In this document: in pieces, positions 1-10,339 of the stretch
How positions within the stretch are numbered: position 1 is the first letter of the stretch
Layout of the letters: each line of letters starts with the position of its first letter
Origin: Takakia lepidozioides
Lineage: Eukaryota; Streptophyta; Takakiopsida; Takakiales; Takakiaceae
Direction: 5' to 3'
Assembly (NCBI GenBank): GCA_030704615.1
Contig: CM060734.1
Location: 5,520,001 to 5,584,000, forward strand
DNA length: 64,000 nt
Made by a program: the position numbers and the translations under genes
The notes under the pieces: generated by a model
Seen by the model: only the letters and a program-made list of their open reading frames with translations
Databases searched by the model: none
Told to the model about the DNA's origin: nothing

Positions 1-770
1 AATTAGGGACTCCACTAGCATAACGTCCATTGACAACTCAAGTACGTGATTCGTCTTCCTTCTATGCACGTTTTCAGTTACAATGTGAATGATGCCTGAA
101 AATCTGTTTGTATCCACGAGAGGGTTAAATACTGGTATTGTCTTTTACAAATATTTGTTGGACAGGCTCTTCTATTGATTGCAAGCCTCCATCTCAGTGA
201 TCTGATCTGGAAATTGATGGAGCTTGGACAAGGCCCAACACCTCAGATAGTTCGTCAAGCTGTCCATTCCAATAGTGAATCAAGTTATGGTATGAATTGT
301 CTTCTAAGGCTGTCATTATGCTCAACATAGAGAAGGCACATGTCTACAGTATTCTTGACCAGAAAGCTATCAATTTAATGCAGAATGTCGGCAAGACTCT
401 ACTGCCTTAAATAGCCCAGTATTAATGGTTGTATGCCAACTGGTAATTGCACCCAATCACAATTGAGGGTACTGCCAGGTAGGGATGGGTAACTTCAGCC
501 ATAAGCAACGTGTCATCAGCTGATATGCTTTTTTTTGTAGGATTACATGGCTGGGATGTGAGTATCCAGTTGCACACATTGAAACTATGCATTGATTTCT
601 CCTAAATAGAAAGGAGGACCTGCTTGGACTGTTGTGCTGTGAGGAGAAGTCTCTCTCACTACTACTTGCACATCACTTGAGCAGTTATGCATCAATTTGA
701 ACTTCTTGCCTGTGAACAACGTATAGCTTATCAGGGAAAGGAGCTGAGAAGAGAGATGTGGAGGTTGCAG
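1..770. other. No gene recognised; probable intronic or decayed sequence
   Basis: No reading frame here matches a family I know. It lies directly upstream of the SOQ1-like exon at 771, so it may be an intron or decayed upstream exons of that gene, but I could not find the NHL repeats that should precede it. Confidence 0.4.
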
Positions 771-1240
771 GGAGATTGACTTTGTACAGGAGACAGTCCG
801 GACACTTGCTGGGGATGGCACAAAGGGAAATGATTACAAAGGTGGCAAGAAAGGTGCATCACAGGTACTTAGTCTTTGCACAAATCTTTTGTTGATGTAG
901 CCAGAGATCACTTGTTAACAGTAATGTGAAAATGTTGCAAAAAGCTTATCTAGAGCCTCTCTGCATGAGCTCATGGTGTCTAGAAGCAGCTGGATATACA
1001 ATACTTTCTGTACACTGGATCTTCAAGTTGAGGTCATCAGCAATTTTGAGAAGCTGGTTTCAAACTTGACTGTGTTGGAACTTGCTAAGCAGGTACTTAA
1101 TTCGCCATGGGATGTATGTCTGCACCCGAAAAATGACATTCTTTATATTGCAATGAGGGCAGCATCAGATTTGGCAACATGACATTTCTGAGGGTGTTAC
1201 AAAAGTCTTCAGTGATGGCTTGGCGCAATCTGAATGCCCG
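771..1240 (+). pseudogene. SOQ1: SOQ1-like NHL-domain fragment (two exons)
   Basis: Seen: an exon at about 771-864 encodes 31 residues including TLAGDGTKGNDYKGGKKG. A GT donor at 865 and AG acceptor at 1091-1092 define a 228-nt intron. The next exon reads VLNSPWDVC, YIAM and then, after a 2-nt loss near 1156, GQHQIWQHDISEGVTKVFS. A further shift precedes RNLN near 1226. Known: this matches the NHL beta-propeller of SUPPRESSOR OF QUENCHING 1, a thylakoid membrane protein with HAD, thioredoxin-like and NHL domains that suppresses a slowly reversible form of non-photochemical quenching. Inferred: with two frameshifts in about 80 bases and neither the upstream domains nor further NHL repeats visible, this is a relic or a badly sequenced part of a gene running in from the left. 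Confidence 0.72.
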
Positions 1241-1639
1241 AAGGTTCTCTCCTCTTTTGCCACATATTCACAGCAAATGGATGAGGACTACATGGAGGAC
1301 CATGACCTCCAGTTCCATAGAGTCTGTGAGGCATTGCCTGTGACATGTGCAGAGTGGGACTGGCCGCAGAGAAAGTACCAGGCTGGAAAGGAGTGTAGCA
1401 TTTTGTGAAGAAGTATTGGCCCAAGAGACAAGGAAGTAGTCAGTCCCTTGGGCAGGTATGTCAAAGGTTCTTTATGAAGTCCAATATTGCTTTTCCATCT
1501 CAGTAGCTATTTTCAAGGAGGGGATTTTATGGAATGATGGGGTGGCAGGATGCACATGCTATAATTTTTTTTCTGAGATTTTGCATTGACATTTCTTTTC
1601 AAACTTGACATTAATTGCAACAGGAGTCCATGTATCAGC
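1241..1639. other. No gene recognised
   Basis: Short frames continue past the SOQ1-like exon but none matches a known family. I see no repeats or RNA gene. Confidence 0.35.
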
Positions 1640-2180
1640 TTGGGACTTCCAGTTGAGACATGAGCTACATTGATTTCATACATTGATTTCATTGCACTTG
1701 AGCAGGTAGCCCAGTGGTTGGGTATTTGTGCCTTGCCTGTGCATAACCTAGGTGATCCTGGGTTCAATCCTTCAACATGTGCCTTCAGACCGTCCAATGG
1801 GCCTTTGGCCCGGATTGAGCAGTAGGCTCTGTAATTCCACGTTAAAGACTTTATCTTATCTTATCATACTTTTTAAGGTACATGGTGGGCTACGGCGCTG
1901 CGCGCTTCCGAAAACTAGATAATGGAATTTGAGTAAAATTCATAGGCTTCGCATCAAATGTAAATCCAGCAAGGATATCAATGTTGTTGTGAGAGCTTGG
2001 GACCTTCAAAAAAGAAATGTGAAGTTGAGACATGAGTTACACTGATTTCATACTTTTTAAGGTGCAATTGGCCTTCGATTCTTTAATGGCCGATAGTTGA
2101 TTTGAGTAAAATTCATAGGCTTCAAATCAAATGTAAATCCAGCAAGGATATCAATGTTGTTGTGAGAGCTACAAATGAGT
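1640..2180. repeat. Tandem duplication, about 200-bp unit, first copy holding a SINE
   Basis: The stretch from GTTGAGACATGAG through TTTTTAAGGT to TCAATGTTGTTGTGAGAGCT occurs twice, at about 1640-2000 and 2009-2175. The first copy is interrupted by the SINE at 1693-1865 and the second is uninterrupted. Between the copies only scattered substitutions and short indels are seen. Confidence 0.75.
1693..1865 (+). mobile_element. tRNA-derived SINE with TTATC tail
   Basis: An RNA polymerase III A-box-like sequence (TAGCCCAGTGGTTGG, 1707-1721) is followed about 40 bases later by a B-box-like sequence (GGTTCAATCC, 1761-1770), and the unit ends in three TTATC repeats (1851-1865). The body between B box and tail is not tRNA-like, as expected of a SINE rather than a tRNA gene. 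The neighbouring duplicate lacks exactly this segment, so it is an insertion. A short TTCAT/TCAT direct repeat flanks it. Confidence 0.75.
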
Positions 2181-2544
2181 GAATGGACTTGAATAGTGAT
2201 ATTTAAGCGCCATATTCGTGCTTGGAATGAGGTCAATCAAGCATGTACGGAGATGGTGTGAGTATGTTGCAAGCCATCACTTCCATGTGAAAAAATTACT
2301 TAAAATGATGTTGTAGTAATTTGCATTGTTAAGACATGAAATTCGTAGAGATGAAGTTTAAGCAAGATTTTGGCACGGAAGTAGTATCCCAACACTATGT
2401 ATTAAAATTGACACGTAATCCATGTCATAATAAAGCAAACGTAATTAGTGTCATTCTCATGTCATCAAAGTAACGTATATTACATAGATGATTTGTTTGA
2501 CAACATCTGTGCCACATTCGTTAGGTATTCGTGGCCTGGCAAAT
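2181..2544. other. No gene recognised
   Basis: AT-rich sequence between the duplicated unit and the gag relic. No coding or structural signal seen. Confidence 0.35.
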
Positions 2545-3785
2545 TTGAGATGGTGCCATCGATGGCATAGTTGGTTCTGTCTGAGCCGATGTGAAAGACT
2601 GTGGAAGCCTTATCTGACGACTTGATTCCCCCATTTGTGGATCGAAATCCACATCCGGTCCTCTTGGCTCAGGAGCACATGTTGCTGCTCGAGTGACAAC
2701 AGCAGCATCAGAGCCCAGTGCATGCAATGGCCTTGCAAGTGCGGCTCCACACACGAAGCCCATACCAATCTGGTCTGCCCTAGGCAATGCAACGACATGA
2801 TTAAGAGATTGTGCAAGTGGGGCTTGAACCTCCAGCCTTGAAGCTGGCACAACATGAGTAATGGCCATGGCAGCAAGCCGTTGCTCTAGCTGGGCAAGCC
2901 TATCCACCATGCCTTGGTCATGACATTGACCGGCTGACCATGGTTGGTTACGACCTCCACCACGATCTCTACCTCCCCTTGCTCTCTGAACCACATTGTC
3001 TTGTCCGCGACCACCGTTGTTTCCTTGGAACTGGCCTGGTCGTAGCTCAGGATGCAAGTCATAACAATGGGCCTTTTCATGCCCATACTTGCCACAATGC
3101 CCACACTGCAGCTGTGTAGGCTGTGCCTGTACCGACCCTTTGCTTCTTTCTGGGCAATCCTTCTTAACATGGTCTCCTCCACAATCCCAACATGTCACAC
3201 CCGACTGTTGTTGGCCTGAGAATGATGGAAGAGACCTCTGCATTTGAGATCCTCTCTGACCTTCCATGGGCTTCATCTAAGCCCATTTGTTGCCTTGAGT
3301 TCGTTGAGGGGTTGGTTGTTGTTGGTTAGGAGCCTCACTTTGTTGTGTCTCTTTGCAAAATCCCACCATAACCACCCGCTCCTCCACCATGTTGAGCTCT
3401 ATCCGCTTTGCCAGCAAAAACACATTTGCTACGTTCTAGAGTTGGGCCACTTCTAGGAGAGTTGCATCCCGCACCCTTCTCCTCAGCTCTTTATCCAATA
3501 TCCCATACTACCTGAGTTTCAGTGACCCCTTGAGTCACACTTATCAAACGTCTCATACGAGTGTAGGCCTCCTCAAACTCTCAGTAAGCTTGCGTTGGAG
3601 CTCTTGCAGCTCCGCAACTTATCTGTCATCACTCCCTGGTAGTTCCCCCTCAATTCCTCGAAGAACTCTACAACTGAGTTAAAAGTAGGCACAAGTGCCA
3701 GTATTGCGGCATGAGCATGGGTGGACGTCCTAGCTCATGTACCACTTGTCCTACTGCTGCTTATAGAAGCTGTCGGTGTTGCTGT
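2545..3785 (-). pseudogene. Gag relic of the methyltransferase-bearing Ty3/gypsy family
   Basis: The minus strand encodes two zinc knuckles, CWDCGGDHVKKDC and CGHCGKYGHEKAHC, then a Gly/Arg-rich stretch and the segment RLAQLEQRLAAMA. Each part aligns with the gag of the large element at 22.5-23.7 kb, which has CWTCGGPHVKKDC and RLAAMA in the same order. Homology continues leftward in protein sense through EFFEELRGNYQGV and stops near 3785. Protease, methyltransferase, RT and integrase are absent. The knuckles themselves are intact, but the frame is broken upstream near 3280 and again between 3460 and 3640. This is an older, 5'-only second copy of that family. Confidence 0.8.
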
Positions 3786-4575
3786 CATTAGAAAAAAGAT
3801 GAGGCCAAAGAAAGGCTGTCCCAAGCCATTTGTGCCCTATAGCCCCTCAAGGCGGGCAGAAATATTTTGGTCGATTTCAACTGCCACGGTGGCAACACGG
3901 TAGCAACATGGGTGCCACGCGTGTTTTCGCGCGCCGGTTCTCTCCGGGGTTTTCGCGCGCCTCCCCGCTGGCCCGTTCTGGCGCGCTTCTTGCCCACAAT
4001 TCAGCTACTCTCAGCTTAGTTCCAGCTCCACGCTCAAGCTCCCGCTTTGCTGCCCAGACATGCCAGTGACTTGATGGTGCTTTCTTCGTAGGGTATGCTA
4101 CAGCCGTTTTGGATTTGTTGGTTGGAATGTGCAATTGTATCTGCGCCAGGTGAGAGAAATGAAGGCCAAGGCGCGCGGCATTGCCTACGAGAAAAAGAAG
4201 CGCAAGCGCCCATCTCCTGCGAATAGTGCTCATGTTCTCCCAGCTGCCACCCAATAATCTTTGTGACTGTCAAGGATCATAGGCAGTTGTATTTCTTGAC
4301 GGAAAAATCCAATGCTGACATGTGAGTCCGGGTATTGTCAAAGGAGCTACTCACATCCCCTTGCACCCGGCTGTTTTGGAAAAAAATCCAAGGCTGTTCT
4401 TTTGAATCAAGAATTTAGTTACATAAAAAATGCGGGTCTACCTTAGCATCGAGATGCTCCTTTGGTTGAAGGCCATTCTGCAGCACACTTCAGAAATCAT
4501 TCGACATCATCCCCATTAATGTGACTCATTGGGCGACTGCGCGCCGCCGATGAAGAGAATGGTGGGAAACCATAA
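3786..4575. other. No gene recognised; CGCGCGCC-rich patch
   Basis: The stretch begins where gag homology ends. At 3916-3990 it is unusually CpG-rich, with two TTTTCGCGCGCC copies 36 bases apart. I see no convincing coding sequence. Confidence 0.35.
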
Positions 4576-4848
4576 TCAATCCATTTGGGGACAGGAAGGC
4601 AAGTGTACTTTGGTTTTGCCGAACTGGTCCAGATACCTCACAAACTCTAAAACATTGTTGCCATTGCACCTTGCAAGAGGTAGAGGGGGGCCATGGTTCC
4701 GCAAGTACTGCCCAAAGGTGTTCCAGTCTCGCCTCTTCTGTGCTTCATATTGGAGTACCCACATTTTACAGCGGAGCTCCTTCACAGGCCTGCTTTCCAC
4801 ATTGACGGAGTGAATCATTTGTAGACTTTGCTTGTAATATATATCCAC
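4576..4848 (-). pseudogene. ALOG-domain (LSH/DUF640) fragment
   Basis: On the minus strand the frame contains [19 protein letters not shown], then [20 protein letters not shown] and [10 protein letters not shown]. This is the first half of the ALOG DNA-binding domain. Known: ALOG proteins (LIGHT-DEPENDENT SHORT HYPOCOTYLS, rice G1) are plant nuclear transcriptional regulators of organ boundary and meristem fate, with a domain of about 125 residues. Here the frame stops right after SCPQMD, so the zinc-ribbon-like insert and the final helix (usual PLRQAWGSLDAL region) are missing. The residues before YEAQKR are not ALOG-like and the ATG at 4848 may not be a true start. Most likely a truncated gene copy. 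Confidence 0.78.
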
Positions 4849-5425
4849 AGCATAGGAGAGTTTCCCTCACAATTTTATCACTACCTAACGTTCCTTTTGA
4901 AGTAAGTTAAGGAAACATGGCTCCAGGTTCCAGCAGCGGACTCTCTACAACATACACATTTGGATCATGAATATTTGATGTGACTGATTACCTGTACTGT
5001 ACGTCTCTTCAAACTTGATCAGTTCAAAAATAGAATTCAGTCTATCAAGGAGTCATAATGCCCCTCTGAGCTGACGGTAGATCCAAAAATGAGAGAAGGT
5101 GAGGTGAAGCGATTTAGCACTAAGATGGCTGACTTATGGCACCAACCTGTTTAGAGCAGATATCCCTACCTAGCTGACCCTCTACATGGACATAGAGTTA
5201 CCAACAAGCTGAAAATCAATTACAGTGGCAGAATGACCAGAAAGAATGAACATTGCAGGGCGAGTCGGTACTTTTGCTCAACCTCCAAAGCTATTATTTC
5301 TATTCGCTGGATTACCAAGCTGGCAGAGGCATTGTTGGCCTACACTACACTACACTTGAGGCCCTTAGTTGGCCACAAGTCATAGTCATTTGGGAGGCAG
5401 CACATCGGCAGCAGTGTACTTCTTC
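4849..5425. other. No gene recognised
   Basis: Only short random frames. No repeat, RNA or promoter signal recognised. Confidence 0.35.
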
Positions 5426-6344
5426 TCATTCCTGATGTTTACCTGTCAACGAGAAACATGTAATTTTGTCAGAAGCTGTCACTGACATTTGCAAGCTGTG
5501 AATGGATTGCCATAATTTCAAGCTATTGATTTCACATACGTTTTTGGGCTTGATCCCATCTTCATCCACCAACATCGTGAGGTCCTCAGGAATGTCTGAA
5601 CCAAAAGCAATCATAATCTCATGTGCCCAATTGTCCAATCTCATGTGCCCAACCTCAATCTCTTGTTGTCTTGCTTCATATTCACAACATAAGCTGACCA
5701 ACCTGATCCATAGTCTCCCATTTGTTCTCGGATACCATGCGTTGCTGATTGAATTGAAATGTGGCGTATAAAGCAGATCGGCCAATGTGATATCTAAATC
5801 TCAGTGTTGAACGATCGACAACACATCTGATGACATCTGCTCCAATACTGATTTTTGTATCACATCCACTATCCATAAGTGATTCTAACAGCTTCTCACA
5901 TGGTGCTTTGAAAGTGAACATGGTATTGCTCTTAGAGATACTGCTGGCCACGGAAAATAAATCTACCATCACTCCGATTGGCATAAACCATTGTAAGTGG
6001 GTTGACTTACTTCCTGTTCTGGATTTCATAGAAGATAAGAAATCAGACCGCAATTTAAGTCTGAAAGACTCACTGGTCGTTATGTCCGGTAACGGCCCAG
6101 ATAGGTCACTAAAACCAGGAAGAGGGATTGGCTGCACTGTTCCAAACTCGGATCTACCATTGCATGGGGTATAAAATGCATTGTAGAAGTACACATGATC
6201 TTGCAGAAGCTCCTTGTGCGTCCAATTTCCACGGCAAGTCTCACTTACTTCGGCATGCACCACATACAGGACATCCATTATACTCTTCGGATCAATCCAA
6301 TCTTCGAAGGTGGAAAGGTCCAGGTCTGCAATAAAACCCCACAA
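5426..6344 (-). CDS. Unrecognised protein, two overlapping frames downstream of a gag
   Basis: A minus-strand frame of 220 codons (6344-5682) overlaps a second of 119 codons (5785-5426) in another phase. Read together they give a plausible protein of about 300 residues. Visible features are a Pro-rich turn (PIPLPGFSDLSGPLPD), a basic stretch with KSRTGSK, and an acidic tail with SDIPEDLTMLVDEDG. I do not recognise it. It follows the CCHC gag of the minus-strand LTR element, where a protease would be expected, but I see no D-S/T-G motif. It may be an extra ORF of that element or exons of an unrelated gene. The phase change near 5700 is a frameshift or a splice junction. Confidence 0.4.
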
Positions 6345-6648
6345 TCATCATATCGCTGTTCCATTGTGTACAATACAAGGTAATAGCAAATAATGTAAAC
6401 TTATGAGGATCTTAAACATCTTACAATTGAAAGCGCCTCTGCTGAAAGCTGCATCTGGAGGCAAATCGAGTTGGCGATGCGTGTAAGCATGTTGAACACA
6501 ATTTTTGGATACAACTGTCGATCCACCTTCGAAATGAAACTTCAGCACCTTCGCCTTGTACGCCCCCTCTGTAGTAGAAGTTCCGCCGTGCTTCAATGAA
6601 TCTTTAGCATGATCACCTCTTCTACCCGACATCAATGCTACCCAAGAA

Positions 6649-7410
6649 TCAGAATTGCTTTGCTTCTGTCCCATACCCCGGGTCGTGGCATAATTGGTTA
6701 TATGTGATGATGCCTTGTTCCATAGGGCAGAACGTCGCCATATGTCCTTCTTGTTGGCAAATCTTGCATAGCTCGACAACCCTTGGTAAGGTCTTGCTAG
6801 CTGAAACCTGATCAGTCATTGGGCCCTCACCGTAGACCTCCTGTGTAGGATGCTTCAACGTGTCATGGTGCTTGTCCATTGAGTCCATGAATGTGATCTC
6901 CTTTCCATTATCTCCCCCAAATAGTTCCTGAGAGCTTTCCTTCAGCACACCCAAGCTCCTTCAGCCTAGATAGCATTCTCAAATGCTTCCTTCACATCTC
7001 GCATTGGCCGACCAATCATGGCCGTCACAATCTCCAGGCGCAGCCCCTTCACACATCTTCCTAATTTTTCAGAGCCTGAAATTTGACTTCTAACACACAA
7101 CCGGTTAACGTGGTTGAAATAGCTATGCACTCCCTCCCCAACATTCTGTTTGATGCTATTCAACACCATTTTGATTTCAGTGATCTCCTTCCTGCCATAC
7201 TTAGCCATGATGCACGTGTGGAACTCAACCCAGTTGGAGGGCCTTGGTTTCTGCATCATGTACATTTTGCATTGCCCTGTAGGTTGAGCCGAGCGACCTT
7301 GTACAGCTTATCAGCTGATCCGAGTCAGCCTTCACCTGTAACTTCTCAGTCCATGCATATATGTCCTCTCCACAACGGCCATGGAAAGGCAGATCGATTA
7401 TTCCAGGCAC
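6649..7410 (-). pseudogene. LTR-retrotransposon gag with CCHC zinc knuckle, frameshifted
   Basis: Three successive minus-strand frames make a gag-like order. 7410-7225 contains LPFHGRCGEDIYAWTEKLQ, typical of the gag start. 7265-6966 contains the capsid-like WVEFHTCIMAKYGRKEI, YFNHVNRLC and VKGL. 6954-6649 holds one zinc knuckle, CKICQQEGHMATFCP (C-x2-C-x4-H-x4-C). Gag coats the RNA and the knuckle binds it. The capsid spacing suits Ty3/gypsy better than copia. The phase changes show frameshifts, so the copy is not functional as written. The primer-binding site at 7710-7721 lies just upstream in the correct orientation. Confidence 0.7.
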
Positions 7411-7709
7411 ACTGTCTCTGAGTCCCCTATCTTCCCCATTGCTACCACCTCTGCAGCAGCTTCAAGTTTAAAGGGAGACTCAATTGCATGAGATCGCCCT
7501 CTCCCACCTATAAGCACCATTCTTCCATCCTCGTCTCCCCGCTCATGTCGTTGTAGCTTCACGTCAGTGAGACACACATTGGCTTGTTGCTGGTCCACTG
7601 TATCTCTTTGGCAACATGATCTGAACTCTCCTGGTCTAAATGACCAACACTCATCTCCATCTCCATTACCAATCAGTTCAAGAAGAAACAAAGCCACAAG
7701 GAAGGCCTT

Positions 7710-7721
7710 GCTCTGATACCA
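7710..7721 (-). promoter_or_regulatory. Primer-binding site, initiator tRNA-Met type
   Basis: The minus strand reads TGGTATCAGAGC, the standard complement of the 3' end of plant initiator tRNA-Met that primes minus-strand cDNA synthesis in LTR retrotransposons. It precedes the gag at 7410-6649, so the 5' LTR should lie to the right of 7722. Confidence 0.8.
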
Positions 7722-8888
7722 AAACGCGGGGCCACACAAATGCCCAGAGTTACTAACCTTTACCCTATTACAATCGTATCCCCACACCTGCTGCCCCGCA
7801 GCGGAAGAGAAGAGGAAACAGGTGCAGACCAGCTACTTAACAGCTTAAACTACCCTACTATAACAGAGATCAAACTGAGGTAGACACAAACCAAATTACC
7901 CTGGATAAAGAACTATTCCTCAGCTCTCATGATTAATTGGCATTCCTGCTATACAGACATGTACTTCTCTCTAAAGGTGACCGCTCAAAGCATGAATCGA
8001 GATCAACCCCGCCAGCCTATACGGGAGACCATGCAACCAGTTCCCACTAGTACAGACTTCCCAGCATTCACCCTCACCAAAGCAAAGGCAGCTGTTACAA
8101 ACCAGAAAGAACTCTTGAATCTACAACTTGAAGTGGCCATTGCAGGTTAGTTACCCAAAGCGAGACTAAGGTATCTCAGTGACATTCCATAGCCCTCATG
8201 CCCACAACAACAACTACTCACAGAGATACATAAAGGCAATTACTACGATCAGTGGAAAGCCCTATTGAAAGAGTAAACTTAAGATGGTCGCTGTGTTATA
8301 TTCCTGACAAACCCCTTTTGTCAACTAACTATACGCTGGAACACTCGTCCTCCAGGGATGCAAAAGCATGCACATGCAGGGGAATATCCATTGTAGGAAT
8401 CACCACAAATCAGACACTACATAAACACCATGAGGATTTCACAAATACTTAGTTGCATGCCGTGGAACTTGGCCCAACGCATACGTACACACCAGATGCC
8501 ACAAAATCTGGTTCTTGCCCCCACTTCCAAGTAAAATTGTATCAGTTTTCTATCACCAAAGTACAGCCTCCTCCCAACTAATCTGGCTATGCGCAATGGC
8601 TACCTTGAGCTCCAGTCATCTCCGGCACTTTCAATCTACCTACTCTCAATTGTGAAACTAAGCCAAAATTGGTTCCATTTGAGCAGCATGATGAGGCGAA
8701 GGCCATGGTAGCAAATAGAGATGTGGAAAAAAGAGGCAAGCTGCTGAGAGGAGAGAGGGAGAGGGGAGGTAGCGATGGCTGCTGAAGAGTGCTTCGCAGA
8801 CGCAGTAGTCATGGATAGGATAGCGGAAACGCCTATTTGAAGGGTTAATAAGACTGGGTAGGTAGAAACTGGCGGAACCCTACATGAT
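7722..8888 (-). other. Presumed 5' LTR region; ends not resolved
   Basis: Non-coding DNA beyond the PBS, where the 5' LTR is expected. I could not find a matching 3' LTR or clear TG...CA ends, so the length is unknown. The right part, near 8730-8800, is purine-rich. Confidence 0.35.
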
Positions 8889-10042
8889 TAGTCATGGCTA
8901 AAGACAGTGCTAAGGCACGGATGTGGGCACGGCAGGAGGGCGGAGCTCCGACGAGCTCTCTCACCGGCAGAATTAGAACAATATGAGACACATGTAGGAA
9001 TGAAATTGAGACTTTTTACTGATGAAGAGTATGATAAGTGGATGAAAGATATGTCAAATGTTGTTCCACAGAAAGGATGGAAATCAGACATGCCATATAT
9101 GAAATAAAAGATGGTTGGAATTCCTGGATGCATTATGATCAATCCTCCACATGACCCATATGAATTTAATGACGATGATGCTGCAATATATCCATCCTTC
9201 GATGACCTTGTTGTTGATGAACTACGACATGGTGTCATCCCAATTGCGGACCCTCTTCCCCCACTGGAGCACACTCTCAACAATGAAGTTGAGGTCAACT
9301 CTCCCCAACCACGAGTTCCACGGACTGCGAGAGATGTGCAGGTCGAATCGTCGGATGATGACAATCGGCCATTGTCATTCCTTCACCGACATCGTACCCC
9401 TGTGAACCGTGCTTCATCTCGCGCCGCTTCATCTCATGTTTCTCTTTCTCAAGCCGGTCCATCCCATGCTGGTCCATCTAGTCTCTCTCCCCCTCATGTA
9501 ATTCCTTCCATCGCTACTCCGATCCTGAGAGATGCTTCTTATGCTGCGGGACTTCTGCAAGTCGAACCATCGGATGACGACGACCGGCCATTGTCGTTTC
9601 ATCTGGCCCGACGACGTCCGCATGTGAACCGTGCTCCCTCGACCCTCGTTGGTCCATCTCATGCCCCTTCCTCTCATGTCGGCCCCTCTTATGTACGTGC
9701 GAGTAGCCTTCCTCATACGAGACCTGCTCCAAGGCCACCACAAAATCCGGGACAAGCCCAGAAACGGCAGAGAATTGTGCAACCTTTTGTTGGTGACCGA
9801 CCTGTGAACAGGCCTGATACCCTAAATGATATTCATGATAGGAATGGAAATCGACCAGAGAGACAACTGAACGTACTCCGAGGACGACTATAGGTCCAAC
9901 GGCCAGTTGTCTCTGGAAACGAAAGAACAGATGAAGATCATGATTCTAGCACTGATCATGGGAACGGGGGTGAAGTGAGTGGGGACGAAGACTTTGTACT
10001 AGGCGTGAGATCATACCATCGTCGTCGTGCCAGACGGAACTA
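8889..10042 (+). pseudogene. Decayed low-complexity ORF with in-frame stops
   Basis: One plus-strand phase stays coding-like from about 8892 to TAA at 10040-10042, with in-frame stops at 9105-9107 (TAA) and 9891-9893 (TAG). The product would have LSPAELEQYETHVGMKLRLF near the start, an acidic DDDNRPLSF / DDDDRPLSF pair, a Ser/Pro/His-rich stretch built on PSHAGPS and SSHVGPS, and a basic-acidic tail ending SYHRRRARRN. The repeats VESSDDDNRPLSF and VEPSDDDDRPLSF are about 80 residues apart. No known catalytic domain. It looks like the 3' part of a transposon ORF next to the hairpin array. Confidence 0.55.
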
Positions 10043-10339
10043 AGTACAGCTATAACTTCTGTCACATGATGTGTGGTATGTTTCCATGGATATCCATGTT
10101 TTAGTTTGGGTACATGCATACGTGTACGGAAATAAAAATGGTGGAATATGTGTACCCAAGAAAGGGTTTGGTGGTTATGCGTGTGTTTGTGTTTCGACAT
10201 TACCTTTACGTTGTTGATTTCCTATTATGGTTTCGAAAGCCACAAAGACCAGGTGCAGCTCCCAACATTCATCTTCCCCTTCAAAAATCCATGGGGAGTC
10301 GATTCATGTGCTTTTCATCTGCCTCTCCAAACATACATA

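Noticed and set aside
1707-1770. tRNA gene
   Set aside because: A and B boxes are present but no cloverleaf or acceptor stem can be drawn; the unit is a SINE.
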